Positions 47,859 to 56,321 are shown, numbered from the stretch's first letter. The stretch: 64,000 bases of DNA from JBFKQC01 sp041627895 (GCA_041627895.1 JBFKQC010000010.1:1-64000), one strand, 5' to 3'. A program made the numbers and translations. The notes: generated by a model not told the origin, from the sequence alone.

Positions 47859-48075
47859 GGTGATTCCGCGGCGGGTCAAGGATGCAACCGCCGAAGGCGG
47901 CGCCGCAGGCGTCCTTGACGCGCCGGGGAATCGCCCCGCACTCTCGATCAGGCGTCTTGAGAGGCAGACCTGCCGCTCAAGCGCCTCTAGGCAGGCCGTG
48001 CCACCTCGCAACCCTCGCACCGCCCCAAACGGCGCGTCGCCTCGCCACTGGCCGGGATAGAGCGCGCGGAAGCGC
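47859..48075 (-). repeat. Family-2 multi-hairpin 3'-UTR element, copy 1
   Basis: Two conserved blocks (47859-47988 and 48028-48075) shared with 50775-50982. Block 1 contains GTCAAGGA paired with TCCTTGAC, and CTTGAG-a-GGCAG-ac-CTGCC-g-CTCAAG, both perfect stems. Block 2 carries AACGGCGCGTCGCC and AGCGCGCGGA. In transcription direction it begins 22 nt after the phrB stop. This copy has 12 extra bases in the first loop. It fills most of the 372-bp phrB-trgA gap (47725-48096), where no gene is seen. Confidence 0.75.
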
Positions 48076-48096
48076 ACGATCTGGCAGCGCCCGGCG

Positions 48097-49518
48097 TCAA
48101 TCGCCGCGTGCCGCGTAGGCGTCCAGCGCGCGGCGGCGCCCCTCGGCAAGGCCGACCACCGGATCGGGGTAGGGATCGCCCGGCGCCATGCCCCAGCTTC
48201 GCGGGATTGCCTCGAAATAGCTCAGCGCGGTGTCCGGCGGGTCGGCCTGCCCCTCGGCGATCCAGCGCCGGACATAGGCGCGGTCGGGGTCGAATTTCTC
48301 GCGCTGGGTGACCGGGTTGAAGATCCGGAAGAACGGCGCCGCGTCGGGGCCGGACCCGGCCGCCCATTGCCAGCCCATCGCGTTCGAGGCCGGGTCCCAG
48401 TCGATGAGCGTGTCCTGAAACCAGCGCAGCCCGATCTTCCAGTGCGCCATCAGGTGCTTGGTCAGATAGCTCGCCACGATCATCCGCGCGCGGTTGTGCA
48501 TGTAGCCGGTGACGTAAAGCTCGCGCATCGCCGCGTCGACGAACTCGATGCCGGTGCGCCCGCGGGTCCAGGCGACGACCTCGGCGCGGTGCGGATCCTC
48601 GTTCCAGGGAAACGCGTCCCACTCCTCGCGCCAGTTGCCGGTCGCGATCCCCGGCGTGTGGTGCAAGAGGTGCCAGGCGAATTCGCGCCAGACCAGTTCC
48701 TTCAGGAAGGTGCCGGCGCCCCGCCGCCCCTCTTCCAGCGCGCGCTGCCCGGCGTGCCAGCAGGCAAGCGGCGAGATCTCGCCGTAGGTCAGGTTCTCCG
48801 ACAGCCGCGAGGTGCCGGCGGCGGCGGGAATGTCGCGCGCCTCGGCATATCCGTCGATCCCCTCGGCGATGAAGGCCCCGAGCCGCCGGTGCGCCGCCGC
48901 CTCGCCGACGTTGACGTGCCGCACCACCACAGCCGCCCCGCGCCGCATCGCGCGGCCCATGTCCCAGCCGTCGAGCGTTTCGCTTTCCGGCCAGCGATCG
49001 GGCGCCGCCAGCGCCCGGACCTGCGCCAGCGGCGCGGCGAGGTCGGCATCCTTCACCGCGCGCCAGAACGGCGTATAGACCCTGTAGAAGCCGCCCGCGG
49101 CGGTGGTTACGGTCCAGGGCTCGAACAGCAGATGCCCGGGAAAGCTGGGCGCCTCGACGCCGCGGGCCTTCAGCGCGGCCTTCACCGCGGTGTCGCGCTC
49201 TTTCGAGGCCGGATCGTAGGCGCGCTGCCAAAAGACAGCGCCCGCGCCGGTCTCGGCCAGCAGCTTGTCCAGCACCTCCAGCGCCCGGCCCCGGCGCAGG
49301 ACCAACTTCGAGCCGATCCGCTCCAGGGTTCCGGCAAACGCCGCCACGCCCAGTCCAAGGCGCCATTTCGGCGCCGCGCCGAGCGTCTCGGACACCTCGT
49401 CGTGGATGAAGACCGGCAGCACCGGCCGCCCGCTCGCCGCGGCCGCGGCCAGCGCGGCGTGGTCGCCCAGCCGCAGATCGCGCCTGATCCAGACGATGAC
49501 TGGTGATGACCCGGCCAA
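48097..49518 (-). CDS. phrB: Deoxyribodipyrimidine photolyase (class I CPD type)
   Basis: 473-aa FAD enzyme that splits UV-induced pyrimidine dimers using light. The N-terminal antenna domain begins VIVWIRRDLRLGDHAALAAA. The FAD-binding part contains EFAWHLLHHTPGIATGNWRE, WTRGRTGIEFVDAAMREL, TGYMHNRARMIVASYLTKHL and WAAGSGPDAAPFFRIFNPV. Start is TTG at 49518, with GAGGGG about 5 nt upstream; no in-frame ATG fits before the antenna domain. Confidence 0.94.
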   Translation of the reverse strand: MAGSSPVIVWIRRDLRLGDHAALAAAAASGRPVLPVFIHDEVSETLGAAPKWRLGLGVAAFAGTLERIGSKLVLRRGRALEVLDKLLAETGAGAVFWQRAYDPASKERDTAVKAALKARGVEAPSFPGHLLFEPWTVTTAAGGFYRVYTPFWRAVKDADLAAPLAQVRALAAPDRWPESETLDGWDMGRAMRRGAAVVVRHVNVGEAAAHRRLGAFIAEGIDGYAEARDIPAAAGTSRLSENLTYGEISPLACWHAGQRALEEGRRGAGTFLKELVWREFAWHLLHHTPGIATGNWREEWDAFPWNEDPHRAEVVAWTRGRTGIEFVDAAMRELYVTGYMHNRARMIVASYLTKHLMAHWKIGLRWFQDTLIDWDPASNAMGWQWAAGSGPDAAPFFRIFNPVTQREKFDPDRAYVRRWIAEGQADPPDTALSYFEAIPRSWGMAPGDPYPDPVVGLAEGRRRALDAYAARGD

Positions 49519-49537
49519 TTCTGCCCCTCGTGCCTGG

Positions 49538-50761
49538 TTACAGCACGTGATCTAGCGCGCGGATCGCCCGGTCAATATCGGCGCGGCCGGTATAATGCAC
49601 GAACGACAGGCGCAGCACGCCCTTGGCCGGGTCGACGCCCAGTGCCGCAAGCGGCCGCACCGCATAGAAGTCGCCGCCGCCGCACATGATCCCGTGCGGC
49701 GCCAGTTCCGCCGCCACCGCCTCGCCCGGGCGGTCGCATTCCACCGCCACCGTCGGCGCGCGGCCCAAGGCAGAGCGCGGGCCGATCAGCCGCACGTTCC
49801 TGCGCATCGCCAGAAAGTCCAGCAGCGGCTGCAACAGCGCGGTCTCGTGCGCGCGGATCAGGTCGTGCACCCTGTGCCCGCGGCGGCGCGGGATCGGCTC
49901 GGGGTCGAAATGCTCGGCATGCAGCAGGTCGAGGTAATCCGCCATTCCCGCCGAGGCCGCGACCTGCGCATGATCCGGCCCGGCCGGGGTGAAGCGCATG
50001 CAAAGCGCATCGGCGTTGAAGAAATGCCCCTGGTTCGGCAGCCCCTCGGCCAGCCCGCGGCGGATCACCATGATCCCTTGGTGCGGCCCGTAGGTCTTGT
50101 AGGCGGAGATCAGGTAGATGTCGGCCCCCAGCGCGCCGACGTCCGGCAGCCCGTGCGGCGCATAGGATACCCCGTCGACACAGACCACCGCGCCCGCGTC
50201 ATGCACCCTGGCGGTGATCCCGGCGACGTCGTTGACCTCGCCCACGACGTTCGAGCAATGCGGAAAGCACACCAGCCGCACCCGCTCGTCCAGCAGCCGC
50301 TCCAGCCCGGCGGGGTCGAGATGCCCGGTGCGCGGATCGATCCGCCACTCGCGCAGCTCGATCCCCTCGTCCGCCAGCCGCCGCCAGGGGCCGGAATTCG
50401 CCTCGTGGTCCTGTTCGGTCACGACGATGGCGTCGCCGGGTTTCAGCCATTGCCGGAACGCCTGTGCCAGCACATAGATGTTCTGCGTCGTGGACGGCCC
50501 GAAACTGACCTCGTCGACGCCCACCCCGAGGATCGCGGCGATGCGGGTGCGCGCCTCGTCCATCTCCTCGCCGCCCAGCCGGCTGGCCTCGAACGGCCCG
50601 TAGGGCTGCACCTTTCGCTCGCGGTAGAACCGGGTCAGCCGGTCGATCACCTGGCGGCAGGGATAGGACCCGCCCGCATTCTCGAAAAACGACTGGTCGG
50701 CCAGCCCGTCGACGGCGAAGGCGGGAAACTGCGCCCGCACGAATTCAAGATCAAGTTCCAT
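49538..50761 (-). CDS. Class V aminotransferase / cysteine desulfurase-like protein
   Basis: 407 aa, PLP fold type I. It begins LDLEFVRAQFPAFAVDGLAD. The PLP lysine is in YLISAYKTYGPHQGIMVI, preceded by the cofactor Asp in VVCVDGVSYAPHGLPDVGAL. The usual desulfurase catalytic Cys loop near the C-terminus is not evident, so the substrate may not be cysteine. It starts 14 bp from the family-2 element behind acuI. Confidence 0.85.
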   Translation of the reverse strand: MELDLEFVRAQFPAFAVDGLADQSFFENAGGSYPCRQVIDRLTRFYRERKVQPYGPFEASRLGGEEMDEARTRIAAILGVGVDEVSFGPSTTQNIYVLAQAFRQWLKPGDAIVVTEQDHEANSGPWRRLADEGIELREWRIDPRTGHLDPAGLERLLDERVRLVCFPHCSNVVGEVNDVAGITARVHDAGAVVCVDGVSYAPHGLPDVGALGADIYLISAYKTYGPHQGIMVIRRGLAEGLPNQGHFFNADALCMRFTPAGPDHAQVAASAGMADYLDLLHAEHFDPEPIPRRRGHRVHDLIRAHETALLQPLLDFLAMRRNVRLIGPRSALGRAPTVAVECDRPGEAVAAELAPHGIMCGGGDFYAVRPLAALGVDPAKGVLRLSFVHYTGRADIDRAIRALDHVL

Positions 50762-50774
50762 CCCCGCACCTTCC

Positions 50775-50982
50775 GGTGATTCCGCGGCGGGTCAAGGATG
50801 AAACCGCCGCAGGCGTCCTTGACGCGCCGGGGAATCGCCACCGCACACTCGAACCGGCGTCTTGAGAGGCAGACCTGCCGCTCAAGCGCCTCTCGGTTGA
50901 TCATGCCCCGGCCCGGCCCGCGCGCCGTCCGCAACGGCGCGTCGCCCCCGCCGCCGGCGGCATGACAGCGCGCGGACGCGCA
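50775..50982 (-). repeat. Family-2 multi-hairpin 3'-UTR element, copy 2
   Basis: Second copy of the element at 47859-48075, with blocks 50775-50893 and 50933-50982. Both stems of block 1 are preserved base for base. In transcription direction it begins 23 nt after the acuI stop and ends 14 nt before the next start codon. The matching offset from the preceding stop in both copies suggests a 3'-UTR function (termination, RNA stability or a processed small RNA). Confidence 0.75.
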
Positions 50983-51004
50983 GGTTTCGGTTCCGGCCGC
51001 CCGG

Positions 51005-51988
51005 TCAGGCGTTCACGTCGACCACGACGCGCCCCTTGACCCGGCCCTTCAGGATGTCGGCGCCGAGCGCCGGCAGGTCGGCCAGCGTCGCGGGGCGCAC
51101 CATCGCCTCCAGCTTGTCCAGCGGCAGATCGCGCGCGATGCGGTCCCAGGCCCGCACCCGGTTGTCGTAGGGCTGCATCACGCTGTCGATGCCCAGAAGG
51201 TTCACGCCCCGCAGCAGGAACGGGATCACCGTGGCCGGCAGCGCCGCGCCGCCGGCGAGCCCCACCGCGGCGACCGAGGCGCCGTATTTCATCTGGCCCA
51301 GAACGCGGGCCAGCATCGCGCCCCCCACGGCGTCGACGCAGCCGCCCCAGGTCTCGGTCTCGAGCGGTCGCTTGACGGTCTCGCTCAGTTCCTCGCGCGG
51401 CACGATCTGGCGCGCACCCAGCCCGCGCAGGTAGTCCGCGGTCTCGGGTCGCCCGGTCACGGCCGCCACCCGGTAGCCCAGGTTGTTCAGGATCGCGGTG
51501 GCGACCGAGCCGACGCCGCCCGCGGCGCCCGTCACCAGCACCGGGCCGTCCTTGATCCCGTGATCCTCAAGCGCCATCACCGCCAGCATCGCCGTGAAGC
51601 CGGCGGTGCCCACCGCCATCGCCTGGCGCGTGTCGAGCCCCGCCGGCAGCGGCACCAGCCAGTCGGCGCGGACCCGCGCCTTCTGGGCATATCCGCCCCA
51701 ATGGGTCTCGCCCACGCGCCAGCCGGTCAGCACCACCTTGTCGCCGGGCTTGTAACGGGCGTCGTCAGAGGCCTCGACCGTGCCGGCAAGATCGACCCCA
51801 GGCACATGCGGATAGGTGCGCACCAGCCCGCCGCCCGGCCCGACGCACAGCCCGTCCTTGTAGTTGACGGTCGAGTATTCGACCGCAACCGTCACGTCGC
51901 CTTCAGGCAGGCGGTCCTCGCCCAGTTCCTGCACGGCGGCACGGGTCGTGCCGTCCTCGTCCTTCTCGACCAGCAGCGCCTTGAACAT
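51005..51988 (-). CDS. acuI: Acrylyl-CoA reductase AcuI (MDR family)
   Basis: 327-aa YhdH/YhfP-type medium-chain reductase without the structural zinc site. It begins MFKALLVEKDEDGTTRAAVQ; VEYSTVNYKDGLCVGPGG and VLVTGAAGGVGSVATAIL (NADPH site) are characteristic. AcuI turns acrylyl-CoA into propionyl-CoA and detoxifies acrylate from DMSP. ATG at 51988 lies 7 nt after AGGAG; a GTG one codon earlier is possible. It follows dmdA by 13 bp, the arrangement known from Ruegeria and other roseobacters. Confidence 0.9.
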   Translation of the reverse strand: MFKALLVEKDEDGTTRAAVQELGEDRLPEGDVTVAVEYSTVNYKDGLCVGPGGGLVRTYPHVPGVDLAGTVEASDDARYKPGDKVVLTGWRVGETHWGGYAQKARVRADWLVPLPAGLDTRQAMAVGTAGFTAMLAVMALEDHGIKDGPVLVTGAAGGVGSVATAILNNLGYRVAAVTGRPETADYLRGLGARQIVPREELSETVKRPLETETWGGCVDAVGGAMLARVLGQMKYGASVAAVGLAGGAALPATVIPFLLRGVNLLGIDSVMQPYDNRVRAWDRIARDLPLDKLEAMVRPATLADLPALGADILKGRVKGRVVVDVNA

Positions 51989-52001
51989 CACCTGTCTCCT
52001 T

Positions 52002-53108
52002 TCACGTCCAGAATACGGAATTGACCACCGCCGGCCGCACCTCGCCGCCCGGCAGCACGACGTCCAGGTCGGCGCCGGGCTGCCAGTGGGTCATGCACAC
52101 CATGCCGATCGCCACGTTGGTCTCGAAATCCGGCGACCATGCGGCCGACGTCACCTGCCCGGCCTGCTCCTGCCCGGCCATCAGCGGCCAGGGCCGGTCG
52201 CAGACCGGCACGCGGTCGCCCTCGATGGCGATCGGCCGGATCTGGCGCATCGGGCCGTCGCGGGCCACGCGCAGCAGCGCGTCGCGGCCGATGCAGCCGA
52301 TCGCGGTCGCGGTATCGCAGAACCGGCCCAGCCCGCATTCGTGCGGCGTGTTCTCGCGCGTCATGTCGTTGCCGTAGCTCAACAGCCCGCCCTCGATCCG
52401 CTCGATCAGGTTCGGGCAGCCCGCGTGCACGTCCAGATCGCGCCCCGCCTCCATCAGCGCATTCCACAGCGGCATGCCGATGTCGCCGCCCTCGACGTAG
52501 ATCTCGAACCCGCCCTGGCGCGAATAGCCGGACCGCGCGACGACCAGGCTGCGGCCCCGGAACTCGAACATCGCGAAGCGGAAGAACCGGATCGCGCGCA
52601 CCGCGTCGCCGAAGACCCGCGCCATCAGGTCGTCGGCCAGCGGGCCCTGCACCGCCAGCGGCGAGACATCGGGCTCGCCGACGATCACCTCCAGGTGAAG
52701 AACATACGCGATGCCCTTGACCCAGAACAGCAAATCGCTGTCGGCAACGGAAATCCAATAGCGGTCGTCGGCCAGCTTTACCGCCACCGGGTCGTTCAGC
52801 ATGCCGCCGGTCTGATCCACGATCGGCACGTAAAGGCATTGGCCGGGGCGCATCGCGCGCAGGTCGCGCGGGGTCAGCATCTGCATCAGCCGGCCGGCGT
52901 CGGGGCCGGACAGTTCCACCTGGCGCTCGCAGGCCACGTCCCAGACCTGCACCGCGGACTTGAGGTGGCGGTAATCCTCTTCGACCGAGCGGAACACGGT
53001 CGGCAGCAGCATGTGGTTGTAGACCGTGTAGGCGCTGACGCCCGCGGCCTCGACACCCTCGGAAAACGGCGTGCGGCGCAGGCGGCGCGATGGCGAAAGC
53101 CGGGCCAT
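52002..53108 (-). CDS. dmdA: DMSP demethylase DmdA
   Basis: 368-aa GcvT-fold, tetrahydrofolate-dependent demethylase making methylmercaptopropionate from DMSP. Recognised as DmdA rather than GcvT from SRRLRRTPFSEGVEAAGV, SAYTVYNHMLLPTVF, VQVWDVACERQVELSGPDA, GGMLNDPVAVKL, RQGGFEIYVEGG and GLLSYGNDMTRENTPHECGL, which mark the roseobacter type. Start at MARLSPSRRL; GAGG about 8 nt upstream, and the upstream open extension lacks homology. Co-directional with acuI and with the DUF1326/DUF2182 genes. A GntR regulator is divergent at the head of the cluster. Confidence 0.92.
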   Translation of the reverse strand: MARLSPSRRLRRTPFSEGVEAAGVSAYTVYNHMLLPTVFRSVEEDYRHLKSAVQVWDVACERQVELSGPDAGRLMQMLTPRDLRAMRPGQCLYVPIVDQTGGMLNDPVAVKLADDRYWISVADSDLLFWVKGIAYVLHLEVIVGEPDVSPLAVQGPLADDLMARVFGDAVRAIRFFRFAMFEFRGRSLVVARSGYSRQGGFEIYVEGGDIGMPLWNALMEAGRDLDVHAGCPNLIERIEGGLLSYGNDMTRENTPHECGLGRFCDTATAIGCIGRDALLRVARDGPMRQIRPIAIEGDRVPVCDRPWPLMAGQEQAGQVTSAAWSPDFETNVAIGMVCMTHWQPGADLDVVLPGGEVRPAVVNSVFWT

Positions 53109-53229
53109 CAGGCAGCCTCGGGCATCGCGAACGGGCCGGTCTTGCCGGGGCGCGCGCCTGCGGCGGTCAGGCGCTTGAATTGCCACGCACCTTGATACGC
53201 CATGGTAAGGCAGATCTCGGGCGCGATCA

Positions 53230-53940
53230 TCAGCGACGGCCGGGGCCGGTCCAGTGGATCGGGACGATCTCGGCCGACTTGCCGCCGAAATCCCAGACCC
53301 GGCCGTAGTCGCGCACCCGGCTTTTCACGCCGCGGGCCGGATAGACCGTCGGCCCCATCCAGTAGGTCGAATTCTGGATCGACACCGGCGTCTCGGGGTC
53401 CTTGCCCTCGATCAGTTCGATCTCGCCCTGGATCTTGCGGCCGACCATGATCCGGCGGCGGCGGCCGTCCTTTTCGATGACCACCTTCTCGCGCTCCGCG
53501 CCGATGATCTCGGACACCAGATAGTGGAACACGCCGGTGTTGCCGCCGGCCGAGCCGGAAAGGATCTGCAGCAGCCCGTTATAGGCCCTTTGTGTCGCGT
53601 TTTCATCGACATAGGCGGCGACCCTCCAGTCGCCGTCGGCCATCTTGCCGGGGATGTCGATCAGAAGCGCCACGTTCAGCCCGCCAAGCGGCTCGCCCTC
53701 GAAATGCCCCTCGTCGATCTGCATCGCGAACCACGTCCGGCACGAGCCTTCTGTCGGCGGATGCGCACCGAGCGAGATCACGCAGGGGCAGAACACGGTG
53801 CACGAGCAGTTCATGAACAGCTCGCCCCTGATTTCCCACACGGTCGGGCGCAGACGGCGGCGCAGCGGGTTCGGATCGAGCCGCTGGTCCAGCCGTTCGC
53901 GGATGCGGATGCGCCGCTGGCCAAGGTCTTGCTTCGGCAT
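53230..53940 (-). CDS. DUF1326 protein with CxC...CxC motif
   Basis: 236 aa, soluble. Near residue 43 it has NCSCTVFCPCVISLG, two close CxC pairs suited to metal or cluster binding. The DUF1326 core continues with WFAMQIDEGHFEG and GLNVALLIDIPGKMADG. A good ribosome site (AGGGAGGGACAGAA) precedes the ATG. It begins 12 bp after the DUF2182 gene; the two families commonly occur together. Function unknown; copper or other thiophilic metal handling is a hypothesis. Confidence 0.85.
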   Translation of the reverse strand: MPKQDLGQRRIRIRERLDQRLDPNPLRRRLRPTVWEIRGELFMNCSCTVFCPCVISLGAHPPTEGSCRTWFAMQIDEGHFEGEPLGGLNVALLIDIPGKMADGDWRVAAYVDENATQRAYNGLLQILSGSAGGNTGVFHYLVSEIIGAEREKVVIEKDGRRRRIMVGRKIQGEIELIEGKDPETPVSIQNSTYWMGPTVYPARGVKSRVRDYGRVWDFGGKSAEIVPIHWTGPGRR

Positions 53941-53952
53941 TTCTGTCCCTCC

Positions 53953-54732
53953 CTAGACCGCCCCGGCGGCCACGTAGATGCCGCCCGCGATCAGGGCGGC
54001 GCCGGCCGGTTTCAGCAGGCGGTGGCCGATCTGCGGCAGTTTCTCGAATACCATGAACAGCGTCGCCAGCCCCATCCACAGAAGGCTCATCACGCCGCCC
54101 ACGAAGCCCAGCGCCATGAACCCCCAGCAACAGCCGGTGCAGAACACGCCAAGACCCAGGCCCATCCGCACCCCGCCGGCGAACCCGGGACGCCAGCGGC
54201 CGAGGAAATAGCCCATCGGGCTGTGGCAGACGCCGTGACAGAACTCCTTGGCGCGGGTAAACTGGTAAAGCCCCACGCCGGCCAGCAGCGCCGCGGCGAA
54301 CAGCGGCGAGCGCGGGATGCCCAGCATGTCGATGGCGCCGCCGAACAGAAGCACCAGCTGCGCCCCCGCGATCAGCGCCGCGAACCCGACCCAGACCGCG
54401 AAATAGCCCGCCAGGACGCCAAGCCAGCCGGCCCGCGTCGCGCCCGCCCGCGGCATCAGCCGTTCGTAGGTGGCCAGCGTCGGCACCATCGTCGGCAGCA
54501 TCATCGCCGCCATCATCACCGCCCACATCGCGAAGAGCGGACCGAACTCGGCCATCGGCATCGCCATGTCCATGCGCGGATCCATCGCCGCCATCGCCCG
54601 TGCCGCCGGGCCAGGACGCCCGATCAGGTCGAGGTCCATCGACATCGCCGAGCGGTAAAGCACCCACCACGCGGCAAGGATCGCGGCAAAGAAGCCGAGC
54701 CAAAGCGTGTTTCTGAGCAACTGGGCGGGCAT
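53953..54732 (-). CDS. DUF2182 integral membrane protein (predicted metal-binding)
   Basis: 259 aa with about seven membrane segments. A Met-rich stretch MAAMDPRMDMAMPMAEFG follows helix 1. Helix regions contain MWAVMMAAMMLPTMVP, and Cys/His groups KEFCHGVCHSPMG and GVFCTGCCWGFMALGF lie near residues 170-205. These fit a membrane metal-binding protein. Start chosen at MPAQLLRNTLWLG; an upstream in-frame ATG at 54810 falls inside the operator. First gene of the probable DUF2182-DUF1326-dmdA-acuI transcript. Confidence 0.86.
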   Translation of the reverse strand: MPAQLLRNTLWLGFFAAILAAWWVLYRSAMSMDLDLIGRPGPAARAMAAMDPRMDMAMPMAEFGPLFAMWAVMMAAMMLPTMVPTLATYERLMPRAGATRAGWLGVLAGYFAVWVGFAALIAGAQLVLLFGGAIDMLGIPRSPLFAAALLAGVGLYQFTRAKEFCHGVCHSPMGYFLGRWRPGFAGGVRMGLGLGVFCTGCCWGFMALGFVGGVMSLLWMGLATLFMVFEKLPQIGHRLLKPAGAALIAGGIYVAAGAV

Positions 54733-54793
54733 GGGCAACCGGCGCTGAGTCTTTTCATTTGCGTTTGTTCGGGCAGGCGCGCTAAATGTCAAA

Positions 54794-54813
54794 CAATTAA
54801 TGTCTGACAATTG
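54794..54813. promoter_or_regulatory. GntR/FadR-type operator between divergent gntR and DUF2182-dmdA cluster
   Basis: CAATTAATGTCTGACAATTG has perfect outer arms CAATT/AATTG and a perfect inner palindrome TGTC-t-GACA (54801-54809). On the minus strand, TTGTCAGACAT fits the GntR pattern TnGTnnnACnA. It lies 5-25 nt before the gntR ATG. It is next to a minus-strand TTGACA (54792-54787) that may be the -35 box for the DUF2182-dmdA direction. The regulator probably controls both directions. Confidence 0.6.
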
Positions 54814-54818
54814 AACCG

Positions 54819-55541
54819 ATGAAACCGCAGCCCCTCGACCCCGACCGCGAGTATTCCGCGCAAATCGCTGAAGCGATCCGCGCCGCGATCGTCGCGGGCG
54901 ACCTGATCTGGGACGCGCGGCTGCCCTCCGAGGCCGATCTGGCCGAGCAGTTCGGCGTCTCGCGGCCGACGGTGCGCGAAGCGCTGAAACGGCTGGCGGC
55001 GCAGAACCTGATCCGCACCCAGCGCGGCGCCACGGGGGGCGCCTTCGTCAACCGGCTGACCTTCGAGGACGCCTATGACCAGCAGGTGACCACCGCGACG
55101 CTGCTTCTCAGCATGAACGCGGTCGATTTCGACACCGCGTGCGAGGCGCGCTTTGCGCTGGAGCGCGCCTGCGCGGCGCTCGCCGCCGCACGCCGCCGTC
55201 CCGGGCACCTGGCCCGCATGCGCACCGAGATCCTGCGCCAGTCGCTGCCCGACCTGACGGACGAGGAATTCTGCGCCTCGGATGTGGCGTTTCACCGCGC
55301 CTTCGTCGACGCTGCCGGCAACCCGGTGCTGAGCTACCAGCTTGCCGGCGCGGTCGAGGCGATGCAGCCCCTGATGAACATGATCACCTACACGGCGCGG
55401 TCGCGCGACGCGATCGTCGCGCTGCATGAACGCCTGGTCGCGGCGCTGGAAATCCACGACGCGGCGGCCGCCGACGCGGCGCTGGCCGACCTGGCGGGCT
55501 ATACCGTGGGGCTCGGCCCGGGGGCGCGGTCCGGCAGGTGA
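54819..55541 (+). CDS. GntR-family regulator (FadR/FCD subfamily), probable DMSP cluster regulator
   Basis: 240 aa. Winged HTH LAEQFGVSRPTVREALKRLA at residues ~45-64 is followed by QNLIRTQRGATGGAFV. The C-terminal helical FCD domain has the metal/ligand-site pattern FHRAFVDAAGNPVL. The ATG has no clear Shine-Dalgarno and is only 5 nt after the operator. In roseobacters a GntR gene often precedes dmdA-acuI. Acrylate/acrylyl-CoA or DMSP products are candidate ligands (inference). Confidence 0.9.
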   Translation: MKPQPLDPDREYSAQIAEAIRAAIVAGDLIWDARLPSEADLAEQFGVSRPTVREALKRLAAQNLIRTQRGATGGAFVNRLTFEDAYDQQVTTATLLLSMNAVDFDTACEARFALERACAALAAARRRPGHLARMRTEILRQSLPDLTDEEFCASDVAFHRAFVDAAGNPVLSYQLAGAVEAMQPLMNMITYTARSRDAIVALHERLVAALEIHDAAAADAALADLAGYTVGLGPGARSGR

Positions 55542-55550
55542 CGCCGCGCC

Positions 55551-56249
55551 TCAGCGGTTCCAGTCGAAGACGATGCTTTCGCCATAGGCCCCCCAGTCCG
55601 CCGAGGTGATGCCATAGCTTTCGCCGCTGACATAGGCCTCCAGCCCCTGGATCCGCAGCACGTAGACGTCGCCGCCGTCCTCGTCGATATAGCCTGCGTG
55701 CCGCGCGGCGGTGCAGATGTCGCTGTCGGCGGTGTAGGGCCCGTTGCCCCAAAGCGACCCGGTCGCCGCGTTCGCCGGGCAGGAACAGACGTGTTCCGCC
55801 GCCCCGGCGGGCATCGTCTCGCAGCGCGGCAGGCCGGTGGCGAACGCCGTCGGGGTGCCGCCCGCGACCACGTCAAAGCTTTGCCCGTAGCTGCCCCAGC
55901 CCGATGTCGCGACGCCGTTGGCGGTGCTGGCGGCATAGCTCGACTGGCCGGGCCGCGGGATCACCTGGACCGCCCCGCCGCCCCGGCCCAAGACCCCGGC
56001 ATGCAGCGCGGCGGTACAGATGCTGCTGTCCGCGGTATAGGGCCCGCTGCCCCAGACGCTGCCGCCGCCGGCGCCGGGGGCACAGGTGCAGAGCGTCGGC
56101 GCGGTGATGTTCAGCGCCTGGCCCGGGCAGGCCGGCGCGACCACCGCCGCCCCGCCCCCGGCGGATTTCTTGCCGCTCTGGGCGAGCGCCGGACCCGCGG
56201 CGCACAGCGCGGACACCAGCAGAACCGACACCGAAATACGCATGGTCAT
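55551..56249 (-). CDS. Secreted tandem LCCL-domain protein
   Basis: 232 aa. ATG at 56249 has GGGAG about 7 nt upstream. Signal peptide MTMRISVSVLLVSALCAAGP with a cut near ALAQ. Two LCCL repeats follow: the first has CTCAPGAGGGSVWGSGPYTA then DSSICTAALHAG, the second CSCPANAATGSLWGNGPYTA then DSDICTAARHAG. Both end in W-G-S/A-Y-G-x-S/E-S/I segments. LCCL domains are extracellular modules with a characteristic Cys pattern; role here unknown. Convergent with gntR (9-bp gap). Confidence 0.8.
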   Translation of the reverse strand: MTMRISVSVLLVSALCAAGPALAQSGKKSAGGGAAVVAPACPGQALNITAPTLCTCAPGAGGGSVWGSGPYTADSSICTAALHAGVLGRGGGAVQVIPRPGQSSYAASTANGVATSGWGSYGQSFDVVAGGTPTAFATGLPRCETMPAGAAEHVCSCPANAATGSLWGNGPYTADSDICTAARHAGYIDEDGGDVYVLRIQGLEAYVSGESYGITSADWGAYGESIVFDWNR

Positions 56250-56321
56250 GGCCAATCTCCCTGTTCGGTCAGCGCCAGTCTGCGGACCCGCGCCGGACCT
56301 GTCAACGCGCCGCGCGGGCGC

